In this document: in pieces, positions 1 through 8,979 of the stretch | Position numbering within the stretch: the stretch's first letter is position 1 | Layout of the letters: each line of letters starts with the position of its first letter | Assembly (NCBI RefSeq): GCF_003024195.1 | Contig: NZ_KZ679046.1 | Span: forward strand, 310,001-374,000 | DNA from: Streptomyces dioscori | GTDB taxonomy: Bacteria > Actinomycetota > Actinomycetes > Streptomycetales > Streptomycetaceae | Length of the DNA stretch: 64,000 nucleotides | Direction: 5' to 3' | The notes under the pieces: generated by a model | Told to the model about the DNA's origin: nothing | Databases searched by the model: none | What the model saw: only the letters and a program-made list of their open reading frames with translations | Program-made: the position numbers and the translations under genes

Positions 1-87
1 CGTATCAGGGTCGAGCCCGGAACCGTCGGGAGCGCGGGGCCGTTCTCAGAACAGAGAGCGGCAGCGGCCGCTAAGGAGGCTACGCAC

Positions 88-270
88 ATGTCAAGGAACG
101 CGAAGATAGCCGTAGGCGGTGTCGCGGTCGGCATCGTCCTGCTCTTCTGGCTGCCCTGGTGGGCCGCCCTGCTGATCGTCCTGGGAGTTCCCGCGGCGGC
201 GTATCTGACGCTGGACCCCTCGCAGCGGCGCAGGCTGCGCCGTGTCGGCCGCAAGGAACTCGGCCGCTGA
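88..270 (+). CDS. small basic membrane protein, unknown function
   Basis: This is a 60-residue protein of unknown function. Residues 7-43 are almost wholly hydrophobic and read as two closely spaced membrane helices split by a Trp-rich turn (FWLPWWAA). They are followed by a short, strongly basic tail (QRRRLRRVGRK) that should lie in the cytoplasm. The start is well supported by an AAGGAGG ribosome binding site at 73-79, eight bases before the ATG. Nothing in its neighbours suggests a role. It is convergent with the next gene. Confidence 0.75.
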   Translation: MSRNAKIAVGGVAVGIVLLFWLPWWAALLIVLGVPAAAYLTLDPSQRRRLRRVGRKELGR

Positions 271-286
271 GACAGACACCACCTGC

Positions 287-346
287 TCGATCAGTTCCTC
301 GTCAGGCACTCCCTCTTCGATCAGTTCCTCTCCGGGCACTTCCTCT
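287..346. repeat. two tandem imperfect 30-bp repeats
   Basis: Two adjacent 30-bp units, 287-316 and 317-346, both begin TCGATCAGTTCCTC and end in CCTCT. They lie in the gap between two convergent genes. Read on the minus strand they would encode EELIE-type acidic repeats, but no convincing gene contains them. Confidence 0.6.
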
Positions 347-462
347 TGGGCGGCTCTCCGGAGAGAGGCAAGAGTCGACCTCGTCGCCGCTCGCAGGCCT
401 GCCGATGGCGTGGCCCGCGGGTGGCGTCGGCACTGCCTGCGCACCACTGAGGTCCGCCGGGT

Positions 463-1365
463 TCAGTTCGGGCGTACGGCCATCTTGTCCAGTGCCTCAA
501 GAAGGCCGGGCAATTCGGGTCCGCGGCCGACCGGAAGGATCTCGCCGGGCTTCTCGTCGAGCAGTACGAAGGCGATGTCGTCGGTCCGCGCCACCAACGA
601 CCAGCCGGGACCGTCGGCGCGCAGCGTCCGCGCGTCCCCCGGAGCGAAGGACGAGCGCACACGGCCGAGCGGCGGAGGAGCGTCCACGTAGGAGTGCGCT
701 TCGGAGAGGACGCGCTGGACGCCGGTGAGCGGCGCCCGCCCGCCGTCCCTGTCGCCACCGTCCCCGTCGCCAGGGTCGCCACCGTCTTCGTCCGCACGGT
801 CCCCGCCGGTCCGGGCGGTGCCATCACTCGGAGCGGGCCCCTCGTCCGGCGAAACGGCGAACTCGGTCTCGTCGATCTGTTCACGCCAGGCGGCCCACTG
901 CAGCGCGATCTCGTCCGCGCCGAGGCGCCGTTGGGCCGCACCCCAGGCGGACGCGTCCGGCGGGCACAGCGGCGCCTGCTCCGCGATCTCGGGGGCGGGA
1001 TCGTGCGGGGCGGGCACACCGGGCGCCGCGACCGCCACGGCCAGCGGCCACCCGGGCAGCGCGGCCACCATCGAGCGATCGTCCGGCGACAGGTCGTACT
1101 CCATGCCGCAGTCCCAGGAAGCGATGGCGACGGCCACCAGCGAGACGTCGTCGATGACGACGGTCCACCGCGCGCCGTCGCCGTCCTGCCCCAGCACCAG
1201 CCCGTACCCGTCGGCGAGGGGTGCGAGGCCGAGCGCGGCGCAGGCCTCCGGGTAGTCGTCGCCCAGCACGCTGGGGAACTGCGCCGGCGTCAAGAGCACC
1301 GCCGTCAGTACATACAGTGCGTCGTCGTCCCCGGTGGCGACGGTCTCGTCCTGCGTCCCGGCCAT
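463..1365 (-). CDS. hypothetical acidic protein, 300 aa
   Basis: I do not recognise this family. The N-terminal half (about 1-150) is globular, with several hydrophobic beta-type strands. Residues about 175-215 form a Gly/Asp-rich low-complexity linker (DGGDPGDGDGGDRDGG), and a second globular part follows (about 215-300). There is no signal peptide or membrane helix, so it is probably cytoplasmic. The ATG is preceded by GGGGAGG at good spacing. Codon usage is typical of the region, and the frame is open throughout. It is monocistronic as far as can be seen. Confidence 0.75.
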   Translation of the reverse strand: MAGTQDETVATGDDDALYVLTAVLLTPAQFPSVLGDDYPEACAALGLAPLADGYGLVLGQDGDGARWTVVIDDVSLVAVAIASWDCGMEYDLSPDDRSMVAALPGWPLAVAVAAPGVPAPHDPAPEIAEQAPLCPPDASAWGAAQRRLGADEIALQWAAWREQIDETEFAVSPDEGPAPSDGTARTGGDRADEDGGDPGDGDGGDRDGGRAPLTGVQRVLSEAHSYVDAPPPLGRVRSSFAPGDARTLRADGPGWSLVARTDDIAFVLLDEKPGEILPVGRGPELPGLLEALDKMAVRPN

Positions 1366-1515
1366 CCCAGCCTCCCCTCGCTACATCCGTCGGCGCACCC
1401 TAATGCGCGCCGGGGCCGTTGTCACGGGGCCGGAACACGCGGGGACCTGCTCTCATGCTGCAGAACGCGACCGAAGCGACCACCCGCGGTCGCACTGATT
1501 CCGCTTCCGCTCCCG

Positions 1516-1833
1516 TCAGGCGACCGGCAGGCCGAGGAGCGTCCGGGCCACCGCCGTGGGCGACTCGTCGCGTTCTCGCGCGAGCGCGATGACGGCCCGG
1601 CACGCCAGCTCGTTCACACCGAACGAGAGAGCTTCCGGCGACACCCAGGCCGCGGCCTCGTCGACCCCGTCCTGGTCGTCCTCGACGCCCGCCGCCACGT
1701 AGGCCGCCGCTGCTTCGAACAAGTTGTGCGTCTGCTTCTTGGGACGAGGCCCGGCCGAAGGCACAGGGTGCCCGGACCCAGCCGGCCGTGGGCGTGAAAA
1801 AAGCTTCCGTAGTCGAGCCATCGAGCCGGACAT
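1516..1833 (-). CDS. hypothetical protein, about 105 aa
   Basis: This is a small protein of unknown function. The basic N-terminus (MARLRKLFSRPRP) is followed by an alpha-helical C-terminal half rich in Ala, Glu and Asp (FEAAAAYVAAGVEDDQDG, then ALSFGVNELACRAVIALARE). The start chosen at 1833 has GGAAGGTGG five to six bases upstream. The same frame also has ATGs at 1854 and 1878, and the annotated start could be any of these. It lies downstream of, and on the same strand as, the methyltransferase gene. Confidence 0.6.
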   Translation of the reverse strand: MSGSMARLRKLFSRPRPAGSGHPVPSAGPRPKKQTHNLFEAAAAYVAAGVEDDQDGVDEAAAWVSPEALSFGVNELACRAVIALARERDESPTAVARTLLGLPVA

Positions 1834-1990
1834 TCGGGCCACCTTCCCCCGCATACTGCGTCTTCGGTCATCGCCCATCTGTCTCTGCTCAACGTAGAGT
1901 TGAAACTTCGACACCAGAAGGGGGCGGTGTCGTGAACCCTTGCCGAACGCCCTCGTCGGATCGGCGAACAGGGCGGTCCCGGGCGGCGTT

Positions 1991-2590
1991 TCAGGGGTGC
2001 CGCACGGCAAGGGCGAGGAAACGGGCGTCCTCGTCCACATACGACGTCATGCGCCAGCCGGAGGCGGACAGGAGCGGGCCGAGGCTGCCCTCCGCCCGCA
2101 GGTCGTCCGGGGTGATCCGCCGTCCCTGGCGCGCGGCGAGCGCGGCCCGGCCGATCGGGTGGAAGAGCGCCAGGACCCCGCCGGGCCGTACGACCCGTGC
2201 CAATTCCCGCAGATTCTCGGCGGGGTTCGGAAGATGCGCGATGAGCCCGGCCGCGAAGACGGCATGGAGTGACTCCGCGCGCAGCGGCAGGCGCGACACG
2301 TCGGCGAGGAGCAACTGCCCCGCCCGGTCGCGTCGTGCCCGCACCGCCGCCTCCAGCATGGCCGGCGTCAGATCCGCGCCGAGGACCGTCCCGGAGGGCC
2401 CCACGGCGTCTCTGAGGGTCGGCAGAGCCCGTCCCGTGCCGCAACCCGCGTCGAGCACGTGATCGCCCTCCCGCAGCCCCAGTTCGGAGACTGCTGCCGC
2501 GTACGCCGGGCCGTCGTCGGGAAAACGGTCGTCCCAGCCGGCCGCGCGGGCCGAGAAGAACTCCTGGACATGCGTGTGGTCGTCGCTCAT
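1991..2590 (-). CDS. class I SAM-dependent methyltransferase
   Basis: The protein is about 199 residues with a Methyltransf_11/25-type Rossmann fold. Motif I is VLDAGCGTGRALPTL near residue 45, an acidic residue follows motif II (VLGADLTP), a motif-III-like LLLADVSRLPL comes next, and then the typical ARVVRPGGVLALFHP segment. The substrate cannot be deduced. The C-terminal domain is short. Start: MSDDHTHVQEFF at 2590 is preferred because family members begin close to this helix, although in-frame ATGs occur at 2599 and 2626. It is divergent from the MHYT gene. Confidence 0.85.
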   Translation of the reverse strand: MSDDHTHVQEFFSARAAGWDDRFPDDGPAYAAAVSELGLREGDHVLDAGCGTGRALPTLRDAVGPSGTVLGADLTPAMLEAAVRARRDRAGQLLLADVSRLPLRAESLHAVFAAGLIAHLPNPAENLRELARVVRPGGVLALFHPIGRAALAARQGRRITPDDLRAEGSLGPLLSASGWRMTSYVDEDARFLALAVRHP

Positions 2591-2769
2591 GCACCGCATG
2601 ATCTCGCATCGCACGATGAGCGACACGATCGAACAGCGACGCGAAACACGAGGCGGTGCACACGTTCGAGCGTGCCGCGATCGTTCCCCCGCATCGCTAC
2701 GCCATATTCCAGCAGTTTTCGAAACTCGCCCCCTGCTCGCGCCCCGGGCCGGACTAGCGTCCCGGAGCC

Positions 2770-3564
2770 ATGGGACACCTGGACCACGCCACCTTCGGCT
2801 GGCTGACCCCCGTGCTGTCGTACGCCATGGCGTGCATCGGCGCCGGGCTCGGACTGCGCTGCACGGTCCGCGCGCTCGGCGCCCGTGGCCGCTCGCGCCG
2901 CAACTGGCTGCTCACCGCGGCCTCCGCGATCGGCACGGGCATCTGGACCATGCACTTCGTGGCGATGCTCGGCTTCGGCGTCAGCGGCACCGAGATCCGT
3001 TACAACGTGCCGCTCACCGTGCTCAGCCTCCTCGTCGCGATCCTCGTCGTCGGTGCGGGCGTCTTCGCCGTGGGCTACGGCCGGTACCGCGGCCGCGCGC
3101 TCGTCCTCGGCGGCCTGACCACCGGGCTGGGCGTGGCTAGCATGCACTACCTGGGCATGGCCGCGCTGCGGCTGCACGGCGAGGTGAGCTACGACCCGCT
3201 GCTCGTCGGAGTCTCCGTCGTCATCGCCGTGGTCGCGGCGACCGCCGCACTGTGGGCGGCACTCAACATCAGCTCGCCGGTCGCGGTCGCCGTCGCCTCG
3301 CTCGTCATGGGCGGGGCGGTCAGCAGCATGCACTACACCGGGATGTTCGCGGTCGGCGTCCACGTCACACCCTCCGGACAGGCCCTGCCCGGGGCAACGG
3401 CGATGCAGTTCGTGTTCCCCCTCGCCGTCGGCCTCGGGTCCTATCTCTTCCTGACGTCGGCGTTCGTCGCGCTCTCCCCGACAGCGGACGAGCGCGAGGC
3501 CTCCGCGTCGGCCCAGCGGCCCGTCGAAAGCGACCGCTTCTTGACATCGCCCAGGAGTACCTAA
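2770..3564 (+). CDS. MHYT-domain integral membrane sensor
   Basis: This is a 264-residue polytopic membrane protein with about seven helices. It contains the three diagnostic MHYT-type motifs, MHFVAM (about 61), MHYLGM (about 125) and MHYTGM (about 187), each near the outer end of a helix. The family is proposed to bind a metal, possibly copper, and to sense oxygen, CO or NO. No output domain (GGDEF, EAL or kinase) follows; the C-terminal tail is short and hydrophilic. It lies about 60 bp upstream of the conservon operon on the same strand, so signalling through that operon is possible but unproven. Confidence 0.88.
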   Translation: MGHLDHATFGWLTPVLSYAMACIGAGLGLRCTVRALGARGRSRRNWLLTAASAIGTGIWTMHFVAMLGFGVSGTEIRYNVPLTVLSLLVAILVVGAGVFAVGYGRYRGRALVLGGLTTGLGVASMHYLGMAALRLHGEVSYDPLLVGVSVVIAVVAATAALWAALNISSPVAVAVASLVMGGAVSSMHYTGMFAVGVHVTPSGQALPGATAMQFVFPLAVGLGSYLFLTSAFVALSPTADEREASASAQRPVESDRFLTSPRST

Positions 3565-3627
3565 CGGCGATCCCGGACCGGCGACCCGACAGGGCGTGCC
3601 CACCGAACCACCCCGAGCGAGAAGGCC

Positions 3628-6345
3628 ATGCGTACATCCCGAAGGACCCCGACAGACGGTGCACAGCCGTCGACGGCCCGGACACGGGGCCGTCGCGCGC
3701 ATGCCGGACCGCCGGCCGACGAAGACTCCGGCCCCGAGGAAACCGACGACACGGAACCGGGAAACGCGCCCACACGCGCGGGGAGATGGAGTCCGAGGCC
3801 CCGTACCGTGCGAGCGAAGATCGTCTGCCTGCTGATGGTCCCGGTCGTCTCCCTGCTCGCCCTGTGGGCACACGCCACCGTCACCACGGCCCAGGACGTC
3901 GCACGGCTGCGCCAGTTGCAGCGGGTGGACGCCGAGGTGCGTACCCCGGTCGCAGCTGCCGTCATCGCGCTCCAGGACGAACGCGTGGCAGCCGTCCGCC
4001 ACGCCACGCGCCCCTCGGCCGACCGGGAGCGCGACCTCAAGAAGCTGGCGGCGCGCACCGACCGGACCGTGTCGGAACTCCGCCTCGGAGAAGGCGGCAC
4101 CGTCGCCGACAGCGGGGAACTTCCCGCCGGGGTGGCCGCACGTCTCGAAACCTTCGTGACCGGCGCGGAGCAGCTCCGCGCCGTGCGGACCGCCGTACTC
4201 GACCGCAGGACCGGCTGGGACGAGACATACAGGCGGTACACCGGGACCATCGTGACGGCCTTCGGGGTGGGCGGAGCGCTCACCGGCATCCAGGAGGCGG
4301 AGATCGGATCCGACGCGCGCGTACTGCTTGAGTTCTCCCGCGCGGGAGAGGCGTTGGCACAGGAGGACGCGGTACTCGCAGGCGTCCGCCGCACAGAGCC
4401 CCTCGACGGCCAGCGGCTGCGGCTGTTCACCGGCGCCGTCGACACGCGCAGGCTGCTCACCGACTCCGCTGTCGTCGACCTCCGCGGACCTGAACGAGCC
4501 GCCTGGCGGAATCTCACGGAGGGCGCCGCGTACGCCGACATGACGGCCGCCGAGGACAGGGTTCTCACCGCCCCGCCCGGTGCCACGCCCCTCCAGGCCT
4601 CGCCCGGGGAGACCTGGAACGCCGCCCACGCGCGCGTGCGGGACGACATGCGGACCATCGAGGCGGACGCCGGCCGTGACGTCGCGGACCGGACGGATCC
4701 CCTCCGGCGCGGCCTGCTCTCGCCTGCGGGTGCCGCGGTCCTCCTGGGGCTCGCAGCCGTCGCCGCCTCGCTGCTCATCTCCGTACGCATCGGACGCGGC
4801 CTGGTCGTCGAACTCGTGACCCTGCGCAACAGCGCCCTGGAGATCGCCCGGCACAAACTGCCCGACGCCATGCGGAAACTGCGGGCCGGAGAGGAGATCG
4901 ACGTCCGTTCCGAGGCTCCGCCGGGGCCGCCCGCCGAGGACGAGGCGGGGCAGGTCGCGGAAGCCCTGACCACCGTGCACCGCGCCGCCCTGCACGCGGC
5001 CGTCGAACGAGCGGAACTCGCCGGCGGGATCTCCGGTGTCTTCGTCAATCTCGCCCGCCGCAGCCAGGTTCTCGTCCACCGTCAACTCAGGCTGCTGGAC
5101 AGCATGGAGAGGCGCTCCGAGGACCCGAACGAGCTGAGCGACCTCTTCCGGCTCGACCACCTCACGACCCGGATGCGACGTCACGCGGAGAGTCTGATCA
5201 TCCTCTCGGGAGCAGCCCCCGGCCGGGCGTGGCGCATGCCGGTCTCCCTGACGAACGTAGTGCGCGCCGCAGTCTCCGAAGTCGAGGACTACGCGCGCGT
5301 GGAGGTACGACAGCTTTCGGAGACCCTGGTCGTCGGAGCGGCGATCGCCGACCTCACGCATCTGCTGGCGGAGATCGTCGAGAACGCCGCCCAGTTCTCC
5401 CCGCCCCACACCAGAGTGCGGATCACCGGCGAGCCGGTCGGCAACGGATACGCCGTGGAGGTCGAGGACCGGGGACTGGGCATGGGCAAGGAGACCCTCG
5501 CCGAGGCCAATCGCCGCATCGAGCAGTCCCAGGCACTCGATCTGTTCGACAGCGACCGGCTCGGCCTCTTCGTGGTGAGCAGGCTCGCCGCCCGGCACGG
5601 CATCAAGGTGCACCTGCGGACCTCGCCCTACGGAGGCACCACGGCGGTGATCCTCCTGCCCACCGCGCTGTTGCACACGAGCACGGAGGAACGTTCCGGT
5701 GCTCGTCGCGGCAGGGCCGGGCGACCTGCTGGACCGCCTCCCGGACGATCTGCCGCACGGCCGACGGAACAGCCCGCCGAACCAACCACAGGACAGGGCG
5801 TCGGACGCCAGTACGCGCGCGTGCCCGGTCCCGCGCGGCGACAGGACCACGAGGGGCCCGCGCCTCGACAGGACTCCGTGGGCTCCGTGGGGCCCGCGCC
5901 TCGACAAAACTCTGTGAGGCCGGCTCCGCGGCAGGACTCCGTGGAGGCCCACATCGAACGACCCGCACTCGTCCCGCCCGTAGCCGCCCCGGCGGAGGCG
6001 ACGGCGGACGGCTCGCACGCCGGACCACCGCCCGAGGTGATCACCCTGCGCCTGCACCGTTCCCTCGACGATGCCGAGCCGTCCGACGCGTCCGGCGCGT
6101 CCGACGGACTCCCGCGGCGCGTTCGTCAGGCCAGCCTCGCCCCGCAACTGCGCGAAGAGCGCGCCGCAGAGCCCGTGGACCCGGCACGTCATCAGGACGA
6201 CGCCGAGCGCACCCCCGAAGCGGTACGGGACCGGATGGCGGCCTACCGCGCGGGGTGGGCCCGCGGCGGCGGCCGTTCCCCCGGTCCCCGCGCCACGCCC
6301 GGCCCCGCAGAGGACGGCGACAGCAGCGAAGGAGACCTCGCATGA
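3628..6345 (+). CDS. cvnA: conservon histidine-kinase-like sensor CvnA
   Basis: This is the sensor component of a Streptomyces conservon, 905 residues. After a basic N-terminus comes a membrane helix (IVCLLMVPVVSLLALWAHAT, about 63-82). An extracellular nitrate/nitrite-sensing-type helical domain follows (about 85-365), then a second helix (AAVLLGLAAVAASLLISVRI) and a HAMP-like region. A kinase core ends in a HATPase: N-box EIVENAAQFSP, G1 EDRGLGMG and G2 RLGLFVVSRLAARHG. The C-terminal 230 residues are a disordered Pro/Arg-rich tail containing repeated PAPRQDSV units (5850-5950). A GTG at 3808 is an alternative start. It overlaps cvnB by ATGA, implying translational coupling. Confidence 0.9.
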   Translation: MRTSRRTPTDGAQPSTARTRGRRAHAGPPADEDSGPEETDDTEPGNAPTRAGRWSPRPRTVRAKIVCLLMVPVVSLLALWAHATVTTAQDVARLRQLQRVDAEVRTPVAAAVIALQDERVAAVRHATRPSADRERDLKKLAARTDRTVSELRLGEGGTVADSGELPAGVAARLETFVTGAEQLRAVRTAVLDRRTGWDETYRRYTGTIVTAFGVGGALTGIQEAEIGSDARVLLEFSRAGEALAQEDAVLAGVRRTEPLDGQRLRLFTGAVDTRRLLTDSAVVDLRGPERAAWRNLTEGAAYADMTAAEDRVLTAPPGATPLQASPGETWNAAHARVRDDMRTIEADAGRDVADRTDPLRRGLLSPAGAAVLLGLAAVAASLLISVRIGRGLVVELVTLRNSALEIARHKLPDAMRKLRAGEEIDVRSEAPPGPPAEDEAGQVAEALTTVHRAALHAAVERAELAGGISGVFVNLARRSQVLVHRQLRLLDSMERRSEDPNELSDLFRLDHLTTRMRRHAESLIILSGAAPGRAWRMPVSLTNVVRAAVSEVEDYARVEVRQLSETLVVGAAIADLTHLLAEIVENAAQFSPPHTRVRITGEPVGNGYAVEVEDRGLGMGKETLAEANRRIEQSQALDLFDSDRLGLFVVSRLAARHGIKVHLRTSPYGGTTAVILLPTALLHTSTEERSGARRGRAGRPAGPPPGRSAARPTEQPAEPTTGQGVGRQYARVPGPARRQDHEGPAPRQDSVGSVGPAPRQNSVRPAPRQDSVEAHIERPALVPPVAAPAEATADGSHAGPPPEVITLRLHRSLDDAEPSDASGASDGLPRRVRQASLAPQLREERAAEPVDPARHQDDAERTPEAVRDRMAAYRAGWARGGGRSPGPRATPGPAEDGDSSEGDLA

Positions 6346-6779
6346 TCCAGGATCCGGATACCGGCACAGCGGCACGGTCCGGCGAACTCGGCTGGCTGCT
6401 GGACGACTTGGTGCTGCAGGTCGCCGAGGTGAGGCATGCTGTCGTGCTCTCCGACGACGGGCTCGCGGTGGGCGCGTCCACCGGCCTCGGACGCGAGGAC
6501 GCGGAGCACCTCGCTGCGGTCTCCTCCGGTTTCCACAGTCTGGCCAAGGGCGCGGGCCGCCACTTCGGCGCCGGCGGAGTACGCCAGACCATGGTGGAGA
6601 TGGATGACGGCTTCCTGTTCGTGGTGGCCGCCGGAGACGGGTCCTGCCTCGCCGTCCTGAGCGGTGTGACGGCCGACATCGGCCTGATCGCCTACGAGAT
6701 GGCGCGTCTGGTCAGACGGGTGGGCGAGCATCTCCACTCGGCTCCTCGCGCCGGCGTCCGTCCGCCCGCGGCCGGGTGA
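6342..6779 (+). CDS. cvnB: conservon roadblock/LC7 protein CvnB
   Basis: This is a 145-residue roadblock/LC7-family protein. Such proteins act with the Ras-like GTPase of the operon, probably as its regulator or effector, and associate with the CvnA sensor at the membrane. The core GWLLDDLVLQVAEVRHAVVLS and the GREDAEHLAAVSSGF helix are hallmark regions of actinobacterial members. Its ATG overlaps the cvnA stop in ATGA. A close paralogue lies at 8441. Confidence 0.92.
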   Translation: MIQDPDTGTAARSGELGWLLDDLVLQVAEVRHAVVLSDDGLAVGASTGLGREDAEHLAAVSSGFHSLAKGAGRHFGAGGVRQTMVEMDDGFLFVVAAGDGSCLAVLSGVTADIGLIAYEMARLVRRVGEHLHSAPRAGVRPPAAG

Positions 6780-6795
6780 GCGGGGGGCTGAGCGC

Positions 6796-7209
6796 ATGAC
6801 CGAGGACCGGGCAGCCGCCCCCGAGCAGCCGGGCAGCCAGTGGTACGACAGTGAGGCCGGGCCGCTCGTCCGTCCGTACGCCATGACGGGTGGACGCACC
6901 GAATCGGGACCCGCAGGGGTGCGCTTCGACCTGATAGCGCTCGTCACACTCGACGCCGGGGTACCCGAGGCCGACGCGCACACCGCACTCGGTCCGGAAC
7001 ACCGGGCCCTCGTCGAACTCTGCCGGGCCGAGACCCAGTCCGTCGCCGAACTGGCAGCGGACACCGATCTGCCCGTGGGCGTGGTGCGCGTGCTCCTGGG
7101 CGATCTGCTGGAACTGGGCTGCGTGACGGTCAGCCGCCCTGTGCCGCCCGCGCGCCTGCCCGACGAACGCATCCTGCGCGAGGTCATCGACGGACTGAGA
7201 GCCCTGTAG
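6796..7209 (+). CDS. cvnC: conservon DUF742 protein CvnC
   Basis: This is a 137-residue DUF742 protein, the third member of the conserved cvn cassette. The conserved PLVRPYAMTGGRT motif near residue 21 and the C-terminal winged-helix-like part (VAELAADTDLPVGVVRVLLGDL) fit the family. It is thought to work with CvnA, B and D in a membrane-associated, G-protein-like signalling complex. It starts 17 bases after cvnB and ends 39 bases before cvnD. Confidence 0.92.
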   Translation: MTEDRAAAPEQPGSQWYDSEAGPLVRPYAMTGGRTESGPAGVRFDLIALVTLDAGVPEADAHTALGPEHRALVELCRAETQSVAELAADTDLPVGVVRVLLGDLLELGCVTVSRPVPPARLPDERILREVIDGLRAL

Positions 7210-7248
7210 ACGTCGACCGATTACCTGCGAATCCGAGAGAAGTGATCG

Positions 7249-7854
7249 ATGGTCCATGAACACTCCGATGCCACCAGCGGTGAGACGGCCGCCCTGGCAT
7301 TGAAGATCCTCGTCGCCGGCGGCTTCGGCGTCGGCAAGACCACCCTGGTGGGCGCGGTCAGCGAGATCAGACCGCTGCGCACGGAGGAACTGCTCAGCGA
7401 GGCCGGCCGGTCGGCGGACGACACCGGCGGCGTGGACCGGAAGGTGACGACGACCGTCGCCATGGATTTCGGGCGCATCACCATCAGGTCCGGCCTGTCG
7501 CTCTACCTGTTCGGAACGCCGGGCCAGGACAGGTTCTGGTTCCTGTGGGACGAACTGGCGCAAGGAGCCCTCGGCGCTGTCGTCCTTGCGGACACCCGCC
7601 GGCTTGAGGACTGCTTTCCGGCGGTGGACTACTTCGAACACCGGCACATCCCCTTCGTGGTGGCGGTCAACTGCTTCACGGACGCACGCACGTACGGCGC
7701 CCACGAAGTAGCACGGGCCCTCGATCTCGACCGGGGAACCCCCGTGGTGCTCTGCGACGCCCGTGACCGCGACTCGGGAAAGGAGGTGCTGGTACGTCTC
7801 GTCGAGTACGCCGGGCGGATGCACACCGCCCGGCTCCTCGACTCGGTCGGCTGA
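7249..7854 (+). CDS. cvnD: conservon Ras-like GTP-binding protein CvnD
   Basis: This is a 201-residue small GTPase of the MglA/Ras-like group. The P-loop GGFGVGKTTLVG is at about residues 24-35, the switch II region is LFGTPGQDRFWFLWDEL (DxxGQ replaced by GTPGQ), and the NKxD-type region is degenerate (VAVNCFTDA). It is preceded by a GAGAGAAG-type ribosome binding site. It completes the four-gene cvnABCD operon that links a sensor kinase to GTPase signalling, which in Streptomyces affects development and antibiotic production. Confidence 0.92.
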   Translation: MVHEHSDATSGETAALALKILVAGGFGVGKTTLVGAVSEIRPLRTEELLSEAGRSADDTGGVDRKVTTTVAMDFGRITIRSGLSLYLFGTPGQDRFWFLWDELAQGALGAVVLADTRRLEDCFPAVDYFEHRHIPFVVAVNCFTDARTYGAHEVARALDLDRGTPVVLCDARDRDSGKEVLVRLVEYAGRMHTARLLDSVG

Positions 7855-7883
7855 CGGACTCGGCCGACGCGCGGCCGACCGAG
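7842..7883 (+). terminator. candidate hairpin terminator after cvnD
   Basis: The 10-base arms CTCGGTCGGC (7842-7851) and GCCGACCGAG (7874-7883) are exact inverted repeats that overlap the cvnD stop. There is no U-tract, which is usual in high-GC actinobacteria. The next gene is convergent. Confidence 0.4.
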
Positions 7884-7917
7884 CGCTCTGCCTGCGCGAC
7901 GCAACCTGTCCCGGAGG

Positions 7918-8346
7918 TCAGTCGGCGACCGATCCCTCCGCGAGAACCTTCTCGATACGCACGCGTACGACGAGTTCGCCGGGTACGCCGTTCCGGGCCG
8001 CGAACTCCTCGGCGCGCTCCTCGCCCATGTACCGGCTGCCGATCCGGCCCGCCCAGAGCCGGACGTCGTCGAGGTCCTCCGAGATCCGGGCCTGCCCCTG
8101 TACGACGACGTACGCGAACGGCGGCCGGTCGTCGTCCACGCACAGGGCCACCCGGCCGTCCCGCGTCAGATTCCGCCCCTTGACGGTGTCCTTCCCCGTG
8201 TTGAAGACCAGGTCGTCGCCGTCGAGCACGAACCAGATCGGTGCCACGTGCGGGCGCCCGTCGGCCCGGACGGTCGACAACTTGCCAGTGCGGGTTCCGT
8301 GCGAGACGAACGCCCGCCATTCCTCATCGGTCATCTTGTGTGCCAT
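7918..8346 (-). CDS. PPOX-class F420/flavin-dependent enzyme
   Basis: This is a 142-residue split-barrel protein of the pyridoxamine 5'-phosphate oxidase-like superfamily. The strands GKLSTVRADGRPHVAPIWF and DDLVFNTGKDTVKGRNLTRD are typical of actinobacterial F420H2-dependent or F420-binding PPOX proteins. The substrate is unknown. The ATG at 8346 follows AAGGAGGA with good spacing, which decides the start against longer in-frame options. It is convergent with cvnD and divergent from the second roadblock gene. Confidence 0.85.
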   Translation of the reverse strand: MAHKMTDEEWRAFVSHGTRTGKLSTVRADGRPHVAPIWFVLDGDDLVFNTGKDTVKGRNLTRDGRVALCVDDDRPPFAYVVVQGQARISEDLDDVRLWAGRIGSRYMGEERAEEFAARNGVPGELVVRVRIEKVLAEGSVAD

Positions 8347-8440
8347 GCCCCTATCCTCCTTGCCCGGACGGCGACGGTGGGGAAGGCTGGTCGATCGGAT
8401 CCTCCAGCCCGGGGGAGCCACCATCACGGGGAGACGGATC

Positions 8441-8854
8441 ATGGCGGAGAACCGGGGACTTGACTGGCTGCTCGACGACCTGACCCAGCGTGTCGAGCAC
8501 ATACGCCACGCGCTCGTGCTGTCCAACGACGGGCTGGTGACCGGGGCGAGCACAGGTCTGCGGCGGGAGGACGCCGAACATCTCGCCGCCGTCTCCTCCG
8601 GCCTGCACAGCCTTGCCAAGGGCTCGGGCCGGCACTTCGGCGCGGGCCGGGTCCGCCAGACCATGATCGAATTCGATGACGCGGTCCTCTTCGTCACGGC
8701 GGCCGGCACCGGTAGTTGTCTGTGCGTGCTCAGTGCGGCCGAAGCCGACATCGGCCAGGTCGCGTACGAGATGACTCTGCTCGTCAATCGCGTCGGTGAG
8801 CATCTTCACGTCGATGCCCGACATCCGGAACATTCGCCCTCCATAGACATCTGA
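8441..8854 (+). CDS. second roadblock/LC7-domain protein (CvnB-like)
   Basis: This 137-residue protein is very similar to CvnB at 6342 (shared LGWLLDDL/LDWLLDDL, HAVVLS/HALVLS, EDAEHLAAVSSG, SLAKGxGRHFGAG and VRQTMxEFDD blocks). It is not followed by DUF742 or GTPase genes, so it is an orphan copy. It may interact with the neighbouring CvnA/CvnD or with other conservons. The start at ATG 8441 has GGGGAGA upstream. Confidence 0.88.
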   Translation: MAENRGLDWLLDDLTQRVEHIRHALVLSNDGLVTGASTGLRREDAEHLAAVSSGLHSLAKGSGRHFGAGRVRQTMIEFDDAVLFVTAAGTGSCLCVLSAAEADIGQVAYEMTLLVNRVGEHLHVDARHPEHSPSIDI

Positions 8855-8979
8855 CCTGCACAGACGTTGTCGCGATCGAAGTTATCCACAGGCTCGGCGC
8901 GAGGCGCGGTGAACCGGCTACGGTTTTTCTCGAAGCAAGCGCACGCACAGCGCACACCGCTGCACGGGGGAGAACCACC

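Noticed and set aside
2587..6375. Minus-strand open frame of 1,262 codons antisense to cvnA
   Set aside because: It is a GC-bias shadow. The plus strand holds a recognisable kinase, and the antisense peptide is Gly/Arg-rich with no domain.
8882..8890. TTATCCACA, a perfect DnaA-box consensus
   Set aside because: It is a single isolated site with no second box, AT-rich element or replication gene nearby. It is not evidence for an origin.
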